DNA of 64,000 bases from Sciurus carolinensis (Eukaryota; Chordata; Mammalia; Rodentia; Sciuridae). The notes beneath the pieces were generated by a model. It was not told where the DNA came from. It saw nothing but the letters and a program-made list of their open reading frames with translations, and searched no databases. A program made the position numbers and the translations under genes. Every line of letters begins with the position of its first letter. Position 1 is the stretch's first letter. This document shows positions 10,424 to 22,086 of the stretch, piece after piece. The stretch spans positions 17,723,515 through 17,787,514 of the forward strand of contig NC_062218.1 in the NCBI RefSeq assembly GCF_902686445.1, in the 5' to 3' direction.

Positions 10424-13400
10424 ATGTCAAAAACAAATATGAGTCAATTGACTGGGAATACAAATCATATCACAATAATAACCCTGAATGTCAATGACCT
10501 GAATTCATCAATCAAAAGACACAGACTGGCAGATTGGATTAAAAAGAAAAATCCAACAATATGCTGCCTGCAAGAGACTCATCTCATAAAAAGAGACACC
10601 CATAGACTAAAGGTGAAAGGATGGGGAAAAACATACCATGCACACGGACACAGCAAAAAAGCTGGAGTATCCATCCTCATTTCAGATAATGTGGACTTCA
10701 AACCAAAACTAGTCAGAAGGGATAAAGAAGGACATTACATGCTGCTTAAGGGAAGCATAAATCAGCAAGACATAACAATCATAAATATCTATGCCCCGAA
10801 CATTGGCTCATCCACGTACGTCAAACAAATCCTTCTCAATTCCAGAAATCAAATAGACCACAACACAATAATACTAGGCGATTTTAACACACCTCTCTCA
10901 CCACTGGATAGATCGTCCAAACAAAAATTGAATAAAGAAACTATAGATCTCAACAACACAATCAACAATTTAGACCTAACGGACATATACAGAATATACC
11001 ATCCAACAAAGAACGAATACACTTTCTTCTCAGCAGCACATGAATCCTTCTCTAAAATAGACCATATTTTATGCCACAAAGCTACTGTTAGCAAATACAA
11101 GAAGATAGAGATACTACCTTGTACTCTATCAGATCATAATGGATTGAAATTAGAAATAAATGACAGAATAAAAAACAGAAACTTCTCCAATACCTGGAGA
11201 TTAAATAATACACTATTATATGATGAATGGATAACAGAAGACATCAGGAGGGAAATAAAAAAATTCTTAGAAGTAAACGAGAACAAAGACACATCATATC
11301 AAAATCTCTGGGACACTATGAAAGCAGTACTTAGAGGAAGATTTATTTCATGGGGTGCATTCAAAAAAAGAAGTAGAAATCAACAAATAAACGACTTAAC
11401 ACTACAGCTCAAAGCGCTAGAAAAAGAAGAGCAGACCAATACCAAAAGTAGTAGAAGACAGGAAATAGTTAAAATCAGAGCCGATATCAACAAAATTGAA
11501 ACAAAAGAAACAATTGGAAAAATTAACAAAATAAAGAGTTGGTTCTTTGAAAAAATAAATAAAATTGATAAACCCTTAGCCACACTAACAAAGAGAAAGA
11601 GGGAGAAAACTCAAATTACTAAAATTCGGAATGAACAAGGAAACATCACAACAGACACGAGTGAAATACAAAACATAATTAGAAGCTATTTCGAAAATCC
11701 ATACTCCAACAAAACAGAAAACCTCGAAGACATCAACAAATTTCTAGAGACATATGAATTACCTAAACTGAACGAGGAGGACATACACAACTTAAATAAA
11801 CCAATTTCAAGCAATGAAATAGAAGAGGTCATCAAAAGCCTACCAACAAAGAAAAGTCCAGGACCAGATGGGTTCTCATCCGAGTTCTACAAAACCTTTA
11901 AAGAAGAGCTCATTCCAATACTCCTCAAACTATTCCATGAAATAGAAGAGGAGGGAACCCTCCTAAACTCGTTCTATGAAGCCAATATCACCCTGATACC
12001 TAAACCAGACAGAGACACATCGAGGAAAGAAAATTTCAGACCAATATCCTTAATGAACATCGACGCAAATATTCTCAACAAAATTTTAGCAAATCGCATA
12101 CAAATATATATTAAAATGATAGTGCACCACGATCAAGTGGGTTTTATCCCAGGGATGCAAGGTTGGTTCAACATTCGGAAATCAATAAATGTCATTCACC
12201 ATATCAACAGACTTAAAGTTAAGAATCACATGATTATTTCAATAGATGCAGAAAAAGCATTTGATAAAATACAGCATCCCTTCATGCTCAAAACACTAGA
12301 AAAAATTGGGGTAGTGGGAACATTCCTTAACATTATAAAGGCAATCTACGCTAAGCCCATGGCTAATATCATTCTAAATGGTGAAAAACTGAAAGCGTTC
12401 CCCCTAAAAACTGGAACAAGGCAGGGATGCCCACTTTCACCACTTCTATTCAACATCGTCCTTGAGACTCTAGCCAGAGCAATAAGACAAACCAAAGAAA
12501 TTAAAGGGATACGAATAGGAAAAGAAGAACTCAAACTATCCCTGTTCGCTGATGACATGATTATATATTTAAAGGAACCTGGAAATTCCACCAGAAAACT
12601 TTTAGAACTCATAAGTGAATTCAGTAAAGTAGCAGGTTACAAGATCAATGCTCATAAATCCAATGCATTTTTATACATAAGTGATGAATCTTCAGAAAGA
12701 GAAATTAGGAAAACTACCCCATTCACAATAGCATCGAAAAAAATAAAATACTTGGGAATCAATCTCACAAAAGAGGTGAAAGACCTCTACAATGAGAACT
12801 ACAGAACACTAAAGAAAGAAATTCAAGAAAACCTTAGAAGATGGAAAGATCTCCCATGTTCCTGGATAGGCAGAATTAATATTGTCAAAATGGCTATACT
12901 ACCTAAAGTGCTATACAGATTCAATGCAATTCCAATTAAAATCCCAATGATGTACCTTGCAGAAATAGAGCAAGCAATTATGAAATTCATCTGGAAGAAT
13001 AAAAAACCTAGAATAGCTAAAGCAATCCTCAGTAGCAAGAGCGAAGCAGGGGGTATTGCAATACCAGATCTTCAACTCTACTACAAAGCAATAGTAACAA
13101 AAACGGCATGGTATTGGTACCAAAATAGACAGGTAGATCAATGGTACAGAATAGAGGACACAGACACAAACCCAAATAAATACAATTTTCTCATACTAGA
13201 CAAAGGTTCCAAAAATATGCAATGGAGGAAAGATAGCCTCTTCAACAAATGGTGCTGGGAAAACTGGAAAACCATATGCAATAGAATGAAATTAAACCCC
13301 TATCTCTCACCCTACACAAAACTCAACTCAAAATGGATCAAGGACCTCGGAATCAGACCAGAGACCCTGCATCTTATCGAAGAAAAATAGGTCCAAATCT

Positions 13401-14270
13401 TCAACTTGTTGGCTTAGGATCAGACTTCCTTAACAGGACTCCCATAGCACAAGAAATAAAAGCAAGAATCAACAACTGGGATAGATTCAAACTAAAAAGC
13501 TTTCTCTCAGCAAAGGAAACTATAGAAATGTGAAGAGAGAGCCTACGGAGTGGGAGAATATCTTTGCCAACCATACCTCAGATAGAGCGCTAATTTCCAG
13601 AATCTATAAAGAACTCAAAAAACTCTACACGAAGAATACAAATAATCCAATCAACAAATGGTCTAAGGAAATGAACAGACACTTCACAGAAGAAGATGTA
13701 CAAGTAATCAACAGATATATGAAAAAATGTTCAACATCCCTAGTAATAAGGGAAATGCAAATCAAAACTACCCTAAGATTTCATCTCACCCCAATTAGAA
13801 TGGCGATTATCAAGAATACAAGCAACAATAGGTGTTGGCGAGGATGTGGTGAAAAAGGAACACTCATACATTGCTGGTGGGGTTGCAAATTAGTGCAGTC
13901 ACTCTGGAAAGCAGTGTGGAGATTCCTCAGAAAGCTTGGAATGGAAACACCATTTGACCCAGCTATCCCACTCCTTGGCCTATACCCAAAGGACTTAAAA
14001 TCAGCATACTACAGAGATACAGCCACATCAATGTTCATTGCTGCTCAATTCACCATAGCCAGATTGTGGAACCAACCTAGATGCCCTTCAGTTGATGAAT
14101 GGATAAAGAAACTGTGGCATATTTATACAATGGAATATTACTCCGCAATGAAGAATGATAAAATTATGGCATTTGTAGGCAAATGGACAAAATTGGAGAA
14201 TATCATGCTAAGTGAGATAAGCCAATCTCAAAAAACCTAAGGACGAATGATCTCGCTGATAAGCGGATGA
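10424..14270 (+). pseudogene. L1 ORF2 (endonuclease-reverse transcriptase), broken late
   Basis: ORF2p nicks target DNA and copies L1 RNA at the nick. The frame is open from ATG 10424 for 988 codons. The N-terminal AP-like endonuclease keeps its key residues: N22, E51 in QETHL, Y123, D153/N155 in GDFN, the KIDHIL aspartate and the SDH triad. The reverse transcriptase has [24 protein letters not shown] and FADDM with catalytic D710/D711. A one-base loss near 13388 ends the frame at TAG 13388-13390. The frame resumes with GPNLQLVGLG until 13533, a second one-base loss occurs near 13530, and the final frame carries the C-terminal CX3CX7HX4C motif (CWRGC...H...C). A TAA at 14238 replaces a codon ten before the ancestral stop at 14268-14270. 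Intact length would be about 1280 residues, like other mammalian L1s. Confidence 0.95.
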
Positions 14271-14302
14271 GGACATATAATGGGGGGTTGGAGGAGTTAG
14301 CA

Positions 14303-14332
14303 TTAGGTTTAGGGTTAGGTTTAGGGTTAGGG
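14303..14332 (+). repeat. Telomere-like repeat in L1 3' UTR
   Basis: Two and a half copies of a 12-base unit TTAGGTTTAGGG, ending in a perfect TTAGGG. Neither the 58.8-kb nor the 46.0-kb L1 copy has this stretch at the matching place, so it seems specific to the younger subfamily or to this copy. Confidence 0.85.
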
Positions 14333-14384
14333 ATAAGGAGAGTGGTAAGAATGAAGGAAAGAAGGACTGTATAGAGGTAAAGGA

Positions 14385-14405
14385 GGGGTGGGAGGGGTGG
14401 GGGGG
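14385..14405 (+). other. G-quadruplex-type tract in L1 3' UTR
   Basis: Four runs of G (4, 3, 4 and 7 bases) separated by single T or A bases. This is a textbook potential quadruplex with one-base loops. A G-rich polypurine tract in this place is a known feature of mammalian L1 3' UTRs. Confidence 0.8.
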
Positions 14406-14537
14406 AAGGGAAAAAAATAAATAAAAAAAAAACATCATTGCCCTATGTAAACGTATGATTACACAAATGGTATGCCTTGACTCTATGTACAAATGGAGAA
14501 ACAACATGTATCCCATTTGTATACAACTAAAAAAAAA

Positions 14538-14552
14538 AAAAACCATGTTGGG
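14538..14552 (+). repeat. L1 target-site duplication, right copy
   Basis: Exact repeat of 8277-8291 (AAAAACCATGTTGGG), merging on its left with the L1 poly(A). The following AGGTAATATG is the continuation of the pre-insertion locus. Confidence 0.93.
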
Positions 14553-14592
14553 AGGTAATATGATAATAATTTTGTGATGTTATAAGATCTAT

Positions 14593-14813
14593 CCAGGTGA
14601 GGTGGTACACATCCATGATCCCAGCCACTTGGGAGGCTTGAGGCAAGAGGTTCCCAAGTTCAAAACCAGCCTCAGCAACTTAGCGAGACCCTGTCTCAAA
14701 ATAAAATAAAGCACACACAAACACTCAAAAGGATTAGGGCCATGGCTCAGTAGTTAAATTTTGCTGGGTTCAATCCCTGGAACAATAACAACAAAAACAA
14801 AAAGATTAAAGTT
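14593..14813 (+). mobile_element. B1-ID composite SINE
   Basis: The B1 head reads ccaggtgaggtggtacacat, gatcccagccacttgggagg and ttcaaaaccagcctcagcaa, then a short A-rich linker. The ID tail is degraded (ggccatggctcagtagttaa, gggttcaatccctgg). It ends in an (AACAA)n-like A-rich tail. The B1-plus-ID arrangement is characteristic of sciurid genomes. It is non-autonomous and was mobilised by L1. Confidence 0.9.
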
Positions 14814-15607
14814 TCTTGAAATTTGTTATGAATACATATTTTCACAGGGGTGAAAGAATAAACAAATGAAAGAACTATCAGGAGCAAAGATAAATATCTT
14901 TCTGATATAAAACTTCAGGTATGAAATAAAATATTACCCAAAATGTTTCTAGAGGGACCCTGTTTCTTATTTTTTTTTAATTCCTTAATGATAAACCACT
15001 TATTTTCTTGTATTTAAGAAATTGAGATTAGAAGGAAGCTTGTACAAAAATGATGCTAGGTGCTTAATTAGGTCTTACTAACTGTTCTTTTAGTCCTTCA
15101 AAGGCAAGGTCTTCAGCACCTTGCTACTTAGCATCTTCTGTCTCTGCCAGGTAAGTTGTTAGTTTAGTTACTCCGAGTTAAGGTTGTACTTGTCCTTTTG
15201 CATTTTATGACATCAGACCCTATCTGATTTCCACTTAGCATTAATGAAAACAGAAATAAATTCTCATAAGGCCTTGATCATTTCCTTGCTCAATGCTAAT
15301 CTTGGTTTCTAAATGAATTATCACTACTTTGGCTACTACATGAAAAGTATCCCCATGATCTCTTCCTCAGTTTCTTACTCCATGTATGTATTATGTACAT
15401 AATGTAAACATAATGTAAAAAAATCTTCAAATGTCTAGTTGATTTAATTTACTAACTAGTCTCATTATCTTTAACAAGGCAATAAATATGAAAGTCAATA
15501 AGTAGAGTTTAAAAAGTTTTTCAGAATATCTTATTGCATTTTCAAGGAACATCAGTGAGTAGCAAGTATGTTTGCCAAATATTTACAAGCAAAATATGAA
15601 AAAAATA

Positions 15608-15643
<36 letters not shown>

Positions 15644-17596
15644 AAAAATTTATTTGGAAACTTATTCAAACTCAATTTTGTTACTTTTATCTTCTTTGGC
15701 TACAATTATATATTCAGTATTTACAAATAGTACAAAAGTAATGATTTTTGATATAATCAGATATTGTCAGGGTTTGATATGTTTCAGAAAAGAGTATACA
15801 AATTCATTTTGGGAGACAATGAATTAACTAAGAAAATGTCTTTAAGTAAAATACTTTCCCTTTTGCATAAGAATTTAGTATATGTGAAGTTTTATTTTCT
15901 CAATATTGTCTCCACATATTATCCTATGATTTTTTTTTTTTTTTACTGGTCAAGTTTCCCTTGCAAGCTTTCCAGAGATCTATTTAAATTGTGAGTGTAC
16001 TTGACTGTTTTAAAATTTTGCTATTATATTTGAAGTGATTTCTAAAACATCTCTTTATTCTCTGGAAAGTTTCCAATTTAGATGATGATTTTGAAAATGC
16101 TCCTCAATTTTAATCTAGGCGTGTTTTCTTTTTCCTTAAAAGAAATATTCATTTCATATTAATGCTTATTCTTAAAAGTACTACATAGTCTTTCTTTACA
16201 AAGTTGGTATTCAGGACAATTCTTGGTTGAATAGGTCTGATCCAGGTACTGCAGAATTTTTAGCATATCCTAATATTGACAATAAAAATCATTAGCACTC
16301 TATCCTTTTGACAAAAACTAGATTTCCTCAACTAAAAAGGCAACAACAATAACAGATAAAATGGTTATAATTTATTGGTCATCTTGCAAAATTTTGCAAT
16401 TTCATTCACAGAAAATATTGTAAGAATGAAACTCTTCTTTGTTTTAGATGAAGAATCTTGGTAAAAATTTACTTTAACTATGTTCATAGGATCTATGACT
16501 CTGTTGACGTCAACTATAATCATGTTGACAGTATTGAATATTCCAGGTTGCACATTCTACTCACTGAATTTAAGATTCCACTTGGCCAGAAACTGATCTC
16601 TTGCCTGTGTCAGGAAACTCATTAACTTTGCTGTGGTTCAAGTTTTATCCCTTCTAAGACTGAAAAACATTCTCTACTCACACTTAAACTAATAAATTCA
16701 CTTCTTACTCCTTCACAGGGATTTAAGCAGGGTAAACCTCTTGCTTTTATAAATTTTATCCCCTCTACATCACACTTCAGTGGAAAACAAGTCTGAATCA
16801 GTAATAGCTGTTCTATCTTTCATTCTAAAGAATGATGGAGCTATCAGGAAAGCCATTATTCTTATTGTTACATGTATTCTTTAACAAGTGTTTTCAGTGC
16901 CTATTATCATATACTGGTTATTGTGTTACTAGACTGTTGAAAAACATTCAACTCCAACATATTTCCAGTTCCTCTGGAATCTCACTCCATACAACCCAAA
17001 TTTTTTTGTATATTTTATAATATTTTATCTTTAGGTTGAGGTTTAGAAAAAAATGTCTGTTAAGCAATATTAAATATTTTTGGGTTGCATGGATCAGACA
17101 GTCTGTTTTTGTTGTTGAACCTTGAACGTGTGGTCATATTCCAATAAAATATTTTTTACAAGACCAGGCAGCTGGCCAGAGTTGACCCAAAGGTCATCAT
17201 CTGCCAACCCATGTTCTGTGTATTTCCTCATAGTGTACAAACAAGTACAAGTCTTTCATATGAAAAGGTCAGTCATTGAAAAGTTAAGACTGTTCAATCA
17301 TTTACCCTAAATTTTTCGTATCTTCAGTTTTCACCAAGAGTTTGTTTTCACTCTCTCTCTCTACTTTCCCACTTTCCATTGAATTCCTGCATCACTGTTT
17401 TTTTTTGTTGTTGTTGTTGTTTCGTTTTTTTGTTTTTCCTGGCATATAATAACCCCTGCTAGGGATAAATCTACTGGTTGTATTTTAGACATTTTTGCAT
17501 TTGCTCTCTCTCACAGATGACAATTTGGGTCCCATTTACTGTTGCACAATGACTTTTGAAAAGATAGTAACTTTTTCCTGTTCTACTTGTTCTCCC
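14814..17596. other. Unique AT-rich sequence
   Basis: No gene recognised. It includes a perfect (CA)n microsatellite of 32 bases at 15612-15643, a poly(T) run at about 15930-15944 and a (GTT)n tract at about 17400-17422. Short open frames up to 76 residues have no domain signature. Confidence 0.6.
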
Positions 17597-17945
17597 AGAA
17601 CTTTTCCTCTTCCCCCATCAAGAGGTACAATCTTTCCCTCACCTCTGCTTTAATTTGGATGGGCTTTTGAGCAAGAGAACCCTGAAAGAAGTAACATGAT
17701 GATTTCTGAGGCAAGGTCATGAAAAGCTTCCCGTGCAACCTATGTGCTGGACAATTGCCTCAGCACCATGTGTCACCGGGTGAGCAAAACCAGTATTGGG
17801 AAGTTACCTTGCAGGAAGTAAGCACAAATTTGCCCATATGAGGAGATCCCCAGGTGAAGCTTGAGACTGAATGAAGAGAGATACATCCCTGAAATTTGCA
17901 GCTGCTGTGCATCCAGCTGTCCTCTCACCCCACTGCACTAGAGAC
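17597..17945 (+). repeat. Ancient LTR-like relic (MLT1-type)
   Basis: The block catcaagaggtacaatcttt...cctctgctttaatttggatg is like the start of a group of old mammalian LTRs whose body continues with a gaccttgtgac-type segment and ends near gcaccactg. It is diverged and lies directly before a second LTR at 17952. Family name uncertain. Confidence 0.45.
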
Positions 17946-17951
17946 CCTTTC

Positions 17952-18548
17952 TGTGGCGACAGACTGAAGGTTCGTGTCCCCACCTCCCAAATTTTTATGT
18001 TCAAGATCTCAGCCACAGTGTGATGGTTTTAGGAGGTGGAGCCCTTGGGACATCATCAGGTGCAGATGAGGACATGAAGTTGGAGTCTTAAATTGGGATT
18101 AATGTCCTTATATAAAGGGGAAGAGAACTGGGTGAGGTGATACATACCTGTTCTCCCAGCGGCTCCGAGGCTGAGGCAGGAGGATTGTGAGTTCAAAGTG
18201 AGACCCTAAACAACTCAGTGAGACCCTGTCTCTCTCTAAATGAAATGCAAAATTGGGTTGGGGATGTGGCTCAGTGACTGAGTGCCCCTGAGTTCAATCC
18301 CCTGTATCCCCATCCCCAAGAAAGGGGGGAAGAGAGGCCAGAACTCTCTTTTCACACACAAAGAAATCCTGTGACCACACTTTGAGATGGAAGACACTTA
18401 TAAGCAAGAAAGAATTTTCATCATGAACCAAATCTGATAGCAACTTATCTTGTACTTACCAGTGTTCACAATGCTGAGAAATAGAAGTCTGATATTTGGT
18501 CACTGCATCTGTGGTATTTTGTTATAGCAGCCTGAACTGAGTGAGACA
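17952..18548 (+). repeat. MLT1-type ERVL-MaLR LTR, split by a SINE
   Basis: The start (cagactgaa...gtgtcccc), the middle (cagtgtgatggttttaggag, gtggagcccttgggac, gggattaatgtccttatata) and the end (ctgtggtattttgttatagc then agcctgaactga...gagaca) follow the MLT1 LTR in order. The element is a solo LTR of an ancient non-autonomous retrovirus-like family, with no reading frame. A B1-ID SINE interrupts it at about 18127-18322. Without that insertion the LTR is about 400 bases long, normal for the family. Confidence 0.8.
18127..18322 (+). mobile_element. B1-ID composite SINE inside MLT1 LTR
   Basis: Well-preserved copy: B1 head (gtgaggtgatacatacctgt, gaggctgaggcaggaggatt), linker with ctctctaaatgaaatgcaaa, and ID tail (gggttggggatgtggctcag, gagttcaatcccctgta). 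Both flanks carry a version of AAAGGGG(G)AAGAGA, a likely target-site duplication (about 18115-18126 and 18321-18334). The SINE is therefore younger than the LTR. Confidence 0.9.
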
Positions 18549-21500
18549 AACCAGAGCCAACAAAGCCAAACATCTGAGAAATTTCTCACAATCGAAAACT
18601 TTAAGAAATGATGGAATGATAGTTGTTGTTTGTAGAACTCAAGGTTTGGACTGAATTGTGAGAGAGCAGTCAATCAACAGGACAGTCCCTCAATCTTCCT
18701 ATTTTACACTTTCTAATAATTATTGTTCTCAAGTCCTTTTGCTTTCCAAATATTCTTTGTCAGCCCTACTTTTAAAATTCTTCATAAACAAGCTGATTTT
18801 CAGTGTTAATGTTTGCTGTGGTTATGTTCTCAGCGATCATCAAATAATCCAGTAAATCCATCTATCAAAAATAAGGGACAGTTACTCCCATATCTCTCTG
18901 AAAATTTAAGACTAAATTCCCAAAGTTTCTTTTTATTTGCATATGCTCTCACATATGTTCAATTAAATAATACTCCAGGAAAAAAGTTATCATTTATGTT
19001 GCTTTTCAAACAGTTTCTCCTTTCTTAAAATGCAGTTTTAGGACTTCCATTTATTCAATTTCTAAAAGTTCAAGAAATGATTATCTTGTATCTGGTTTGT
19101 CTCACTCTGTTTCTTTAACATCAACAACCCACAACAAGCAGTCACTAATTCCTTGTGATTTTCTAAATACTTTTCCTACCTTCTGTGGTTCTATATATTA
19201 CCAATAGAATATCACATATTGGATGTGTAAAGTATGGATGGATGGAAAAGAATGACTTGTCACTATCTGTAGGGGAATCATAAAATTATTTAAAGAGAAA
19301 TTAAACTTGCATCTTACTCTCTGGACAGACTGCAGTCTAAAAATATGTGTAGCTTCCTAAAGTATCCAACAAATCTGAGAGAACTTCCATTTAATGACAT
19401 TCTCTGTTTAGGAGGCAAATATGTTAAAGGGACCTTGGCAGAACAATCTATATAAGACCATCAAAGTCAATCACTTTGTGAAAGTTGAAAGACAGAGGTC
19501 AGCCAATCTGAGAAGCTCTAATTCTAGATAGTCTATTCCCTGCCAAATGGTCACTATTTATTGACACTATGATATAACACCTTTCCCAAAGGGGTCCACT
19601 GAGATATCTTTTTGATTGCTTCCATGTGCTCGGGAGCATGCTTAACACAAATCCAGCGGAAGAGTTTTTCCTCTACTCTTAAGACTTTGAGATTTTTATA
19701 CATTTTACTTTAAGAAGATTTTGACCTCCTTCAAGGCATTAGTGGATAACTAACTTCCATCATCCTCTTTGGTGATTAATTTTGAGTTTAAAAAATTAGA
19801 ACATGTCAAATAAATAGTTACCAACTAATTAGACTATTAATACAAGGTAGTTATATATAGATATATGTGTGTGTGTTCATTTTCTCCTCTAGAGCTGGAG
19901 ACATTTTTTCTTTTCAATGTGATGACTTCAGGTAATTTGTGACATGTTCTTATAATTACTTTGACTTGGTAACAGCAGAAGGAGATATTACCTCATAATT
20001 GAAAGATTGTCATAAATAATATACCTCAGAAATGGAACAACCTAACCTTCAAAGAAAACAGTCATATGTTTTGAAATATTAGAGGATAAGAATACCCTTT
20101 AGAACTCCAAAATTATTTAATGAAAAAGACAAAAATGACTATTTCAGGAAATTAACAGCATGATTTTTTATATTTTTGAGAGTGGCATGCAATAAGAACT
20201 GGTCATAATCAATTTCATGGGAAATAGTTTACTGTTTTTTGTTTCATATAATGAGAAATTTCTTATAGAGAATGTAAACAAAATTTAGACAGAAATTAGA
20301 AGTGAAGATATCCAAAACATCGCCACTTAAAAAATTACATGGAGATAATGCAAATGATGAATAAAGAAACAAAAAAAATTTAGCATAGTTACATAAAAAT
20401 ACATCAGGCAAAATATATTAGGACTACTTAGGGATTTTATTGTTGATAAATTCAATAATTGCTTTGTAGCTATAAGAGAGAACTGTATGTCTTCCTTAAT
20501 CTAATTTTTGCTTTTCAAATTAGGGAAATGCAACATCCTTCATCTTTCATAATAATACCAAATCTGTACCTTTGGGTTAAGTTCCGGCCACCACATTTTA
20601 TCGCACCATAGAAAAATGGGGAAGGCTCCTAAGAAGGTAGTTCCAACAAACAAGGAAATCATTTGTGGAAGCATTGGTGACTTGTTATAGGGACCAAGGG
20701 AACTTTCTAACACCAAGAAATAAGAATTAGAGAGACGCAGACTATCCCTTGGTATAAATGATTACCTGGTACATTTTATTGTTTTCATTAACTTGAACTG
20801 CTCAATGAAAAGGAAATGATCAGTGATGAAAGACTGGCACTTTCTATATCATCCCAATTTGACTCTTAGACATTTACAACAATTTGGGCAAATTAGAAAC
20901 AAAATTGCAAACATTCCCACACACCATACACACACACAAAGGTACATCTGTACCTCTTAAAGAGAGTGAATCTTGATATATAAAAGTTTTTTTGTCCTTC
21001 AGACAGCTTTTATATTTTAGACTAGAGTTTGTAAAGAAAAATTTGAGAAAGATGAATAGCTGCAGAATACAAAGTGAGAAAACCTTGACATTTTCTTAAA
21101 TAATGGAAGAAGGTGAATGCAGTAGGATAATCACACAGAAAGAACAAGTTAAGCCTCTCAGTTGCCTTGAACTGAGGTACTACACGCAAGAAGGGGCTAG
21201 AGTAGAGCCCCGGGTGGTTTAGTGGATGAAAACACTGAACACAGGAATGATTCAAAGCTAGAATTTGCAGTATTCTTGTGATGTATTCACTTCTTCTAGA
21301 TCTTCAAGTTAGGATTTTACCCTACCAACCTCACATGAGAGACATGAGAGCGCTGTTATCTTTTTATTTTGCTTGCGGATACCTAGGAGAGAATGCTCAG
21401 TCCTAAAAAAAAAAAAAAAAAATGCAACCCACAACCACACCACCACCACCACCAGACCAAACCAAACAAAACAAAATAAAACAAAAAAACAAACAAAAAA

Positions 21501-22086
21501 CCCCCAAAAATAAGACTAATTCCATGTTGTATAAGGTTTTATAAAGTGAGAGAGTCTTCCTGCACCAAAAATTCATGCAATTCAAGAAAAGACTTCTTTC
21601 CTATTGTTTGAAGTTTTGGAAAGTAGCCTGTTATCAAATAAATTCAACTTTAATAGGGAGTAGGAAATCTCAGTTGTAATTTGCTTTATTTATATTCTGT
21701 TTATAAGGGGTTATGGAACTACATTAACCCTAAATAGTCCATTCCCTCTCTAAATGCCATTCATTTAATATGCATAGCACAGTGTTTGGGATTTTAGTCT
21801 ATTGCCTTGAACACTCATTAAATGAGGACTGCATTATCTGCATTTACATGTGGTTTTATTTTACCTGAAGAAATATTTATAAATTGCAAAAGGAAAGGGT
21901 CTATTTCATAAAGCACTCTGACTTTATATAACACATAGCTCTAGCTCTGTGACTTATTGAAGTAGTAGCATTGAACTAATAGGGTTGACTCTACACATCT
22001 CTATATGAAACTTGAATCTTTGTTTATGGGTCAAATGGATTTAATTCCCACTGGGGGTCCAAATATTTCACCTCTCTGAACGTGTC
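18549..22086. other. Unique sequence without a gene
   Basis: No gene recognised. A poly(A)/CAC-rich low-complexity stretch lies at about 21404-21510. A faint MIR-like tail (tagcacagtgtttggg ... cactcattaaatgagg) lies at about 21774-21826 but is too short to call. Confidence 0.6.

Larger units (their letters stand above)
8292..14537 (+). mobile_element. Full-length L1 LINE retrotransposon
   Basis: Autonomous non-LTR retrotransposon with all parts in order: GC-rich 5' UTR (8292-9378), ORF1 (9379-10392), a 31-nt spacer, ORF2 (10424-14270), a 3' UTR with a polypurine tract, and a poly(A) tail ending at about 14541. Exact 15-bp target-site duplications flank it, so the two ends belong to one insertion. 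It is the least decayed L1 in the window, since ORF2 stays open for 988 codons, but ORF1 carries three disabling lesions and ORF2 two frameshifts plus a late stop. It is therefore not expected to be autonomous as read. In sequence it is closer to the older copy at 53.3-59.1 kb than to the ancient copy at 44.3 kb. Confidence 0.97.
14271..14537 (+). other. L1 3' UTR and poly(A) tail
   Basis: Contains a GGGGGGTTGG segment, a telomere-like (TTAGG/TTTAGGG) stretch, a purine-rich tract and a conserved 3' block (ccctatgtaaacgtatgatt ... atggtatg ... gtaca). The same 3' block recurs in the copies at 45.4 and 58.9 kb. No separate AATAAA hexamer stands close to the tail, though aaataaataaa occurs at about 14415. 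Confidence 0.85.

Noticed and set aside
14303..14332. Interstitial telomere from chromosome fusion or break repair
   Set aside because: The repeat lies inside the L1 between ORF2 and the polypurine tract and is short and irregular, so it belongs to the element rather than to a chromosome event.
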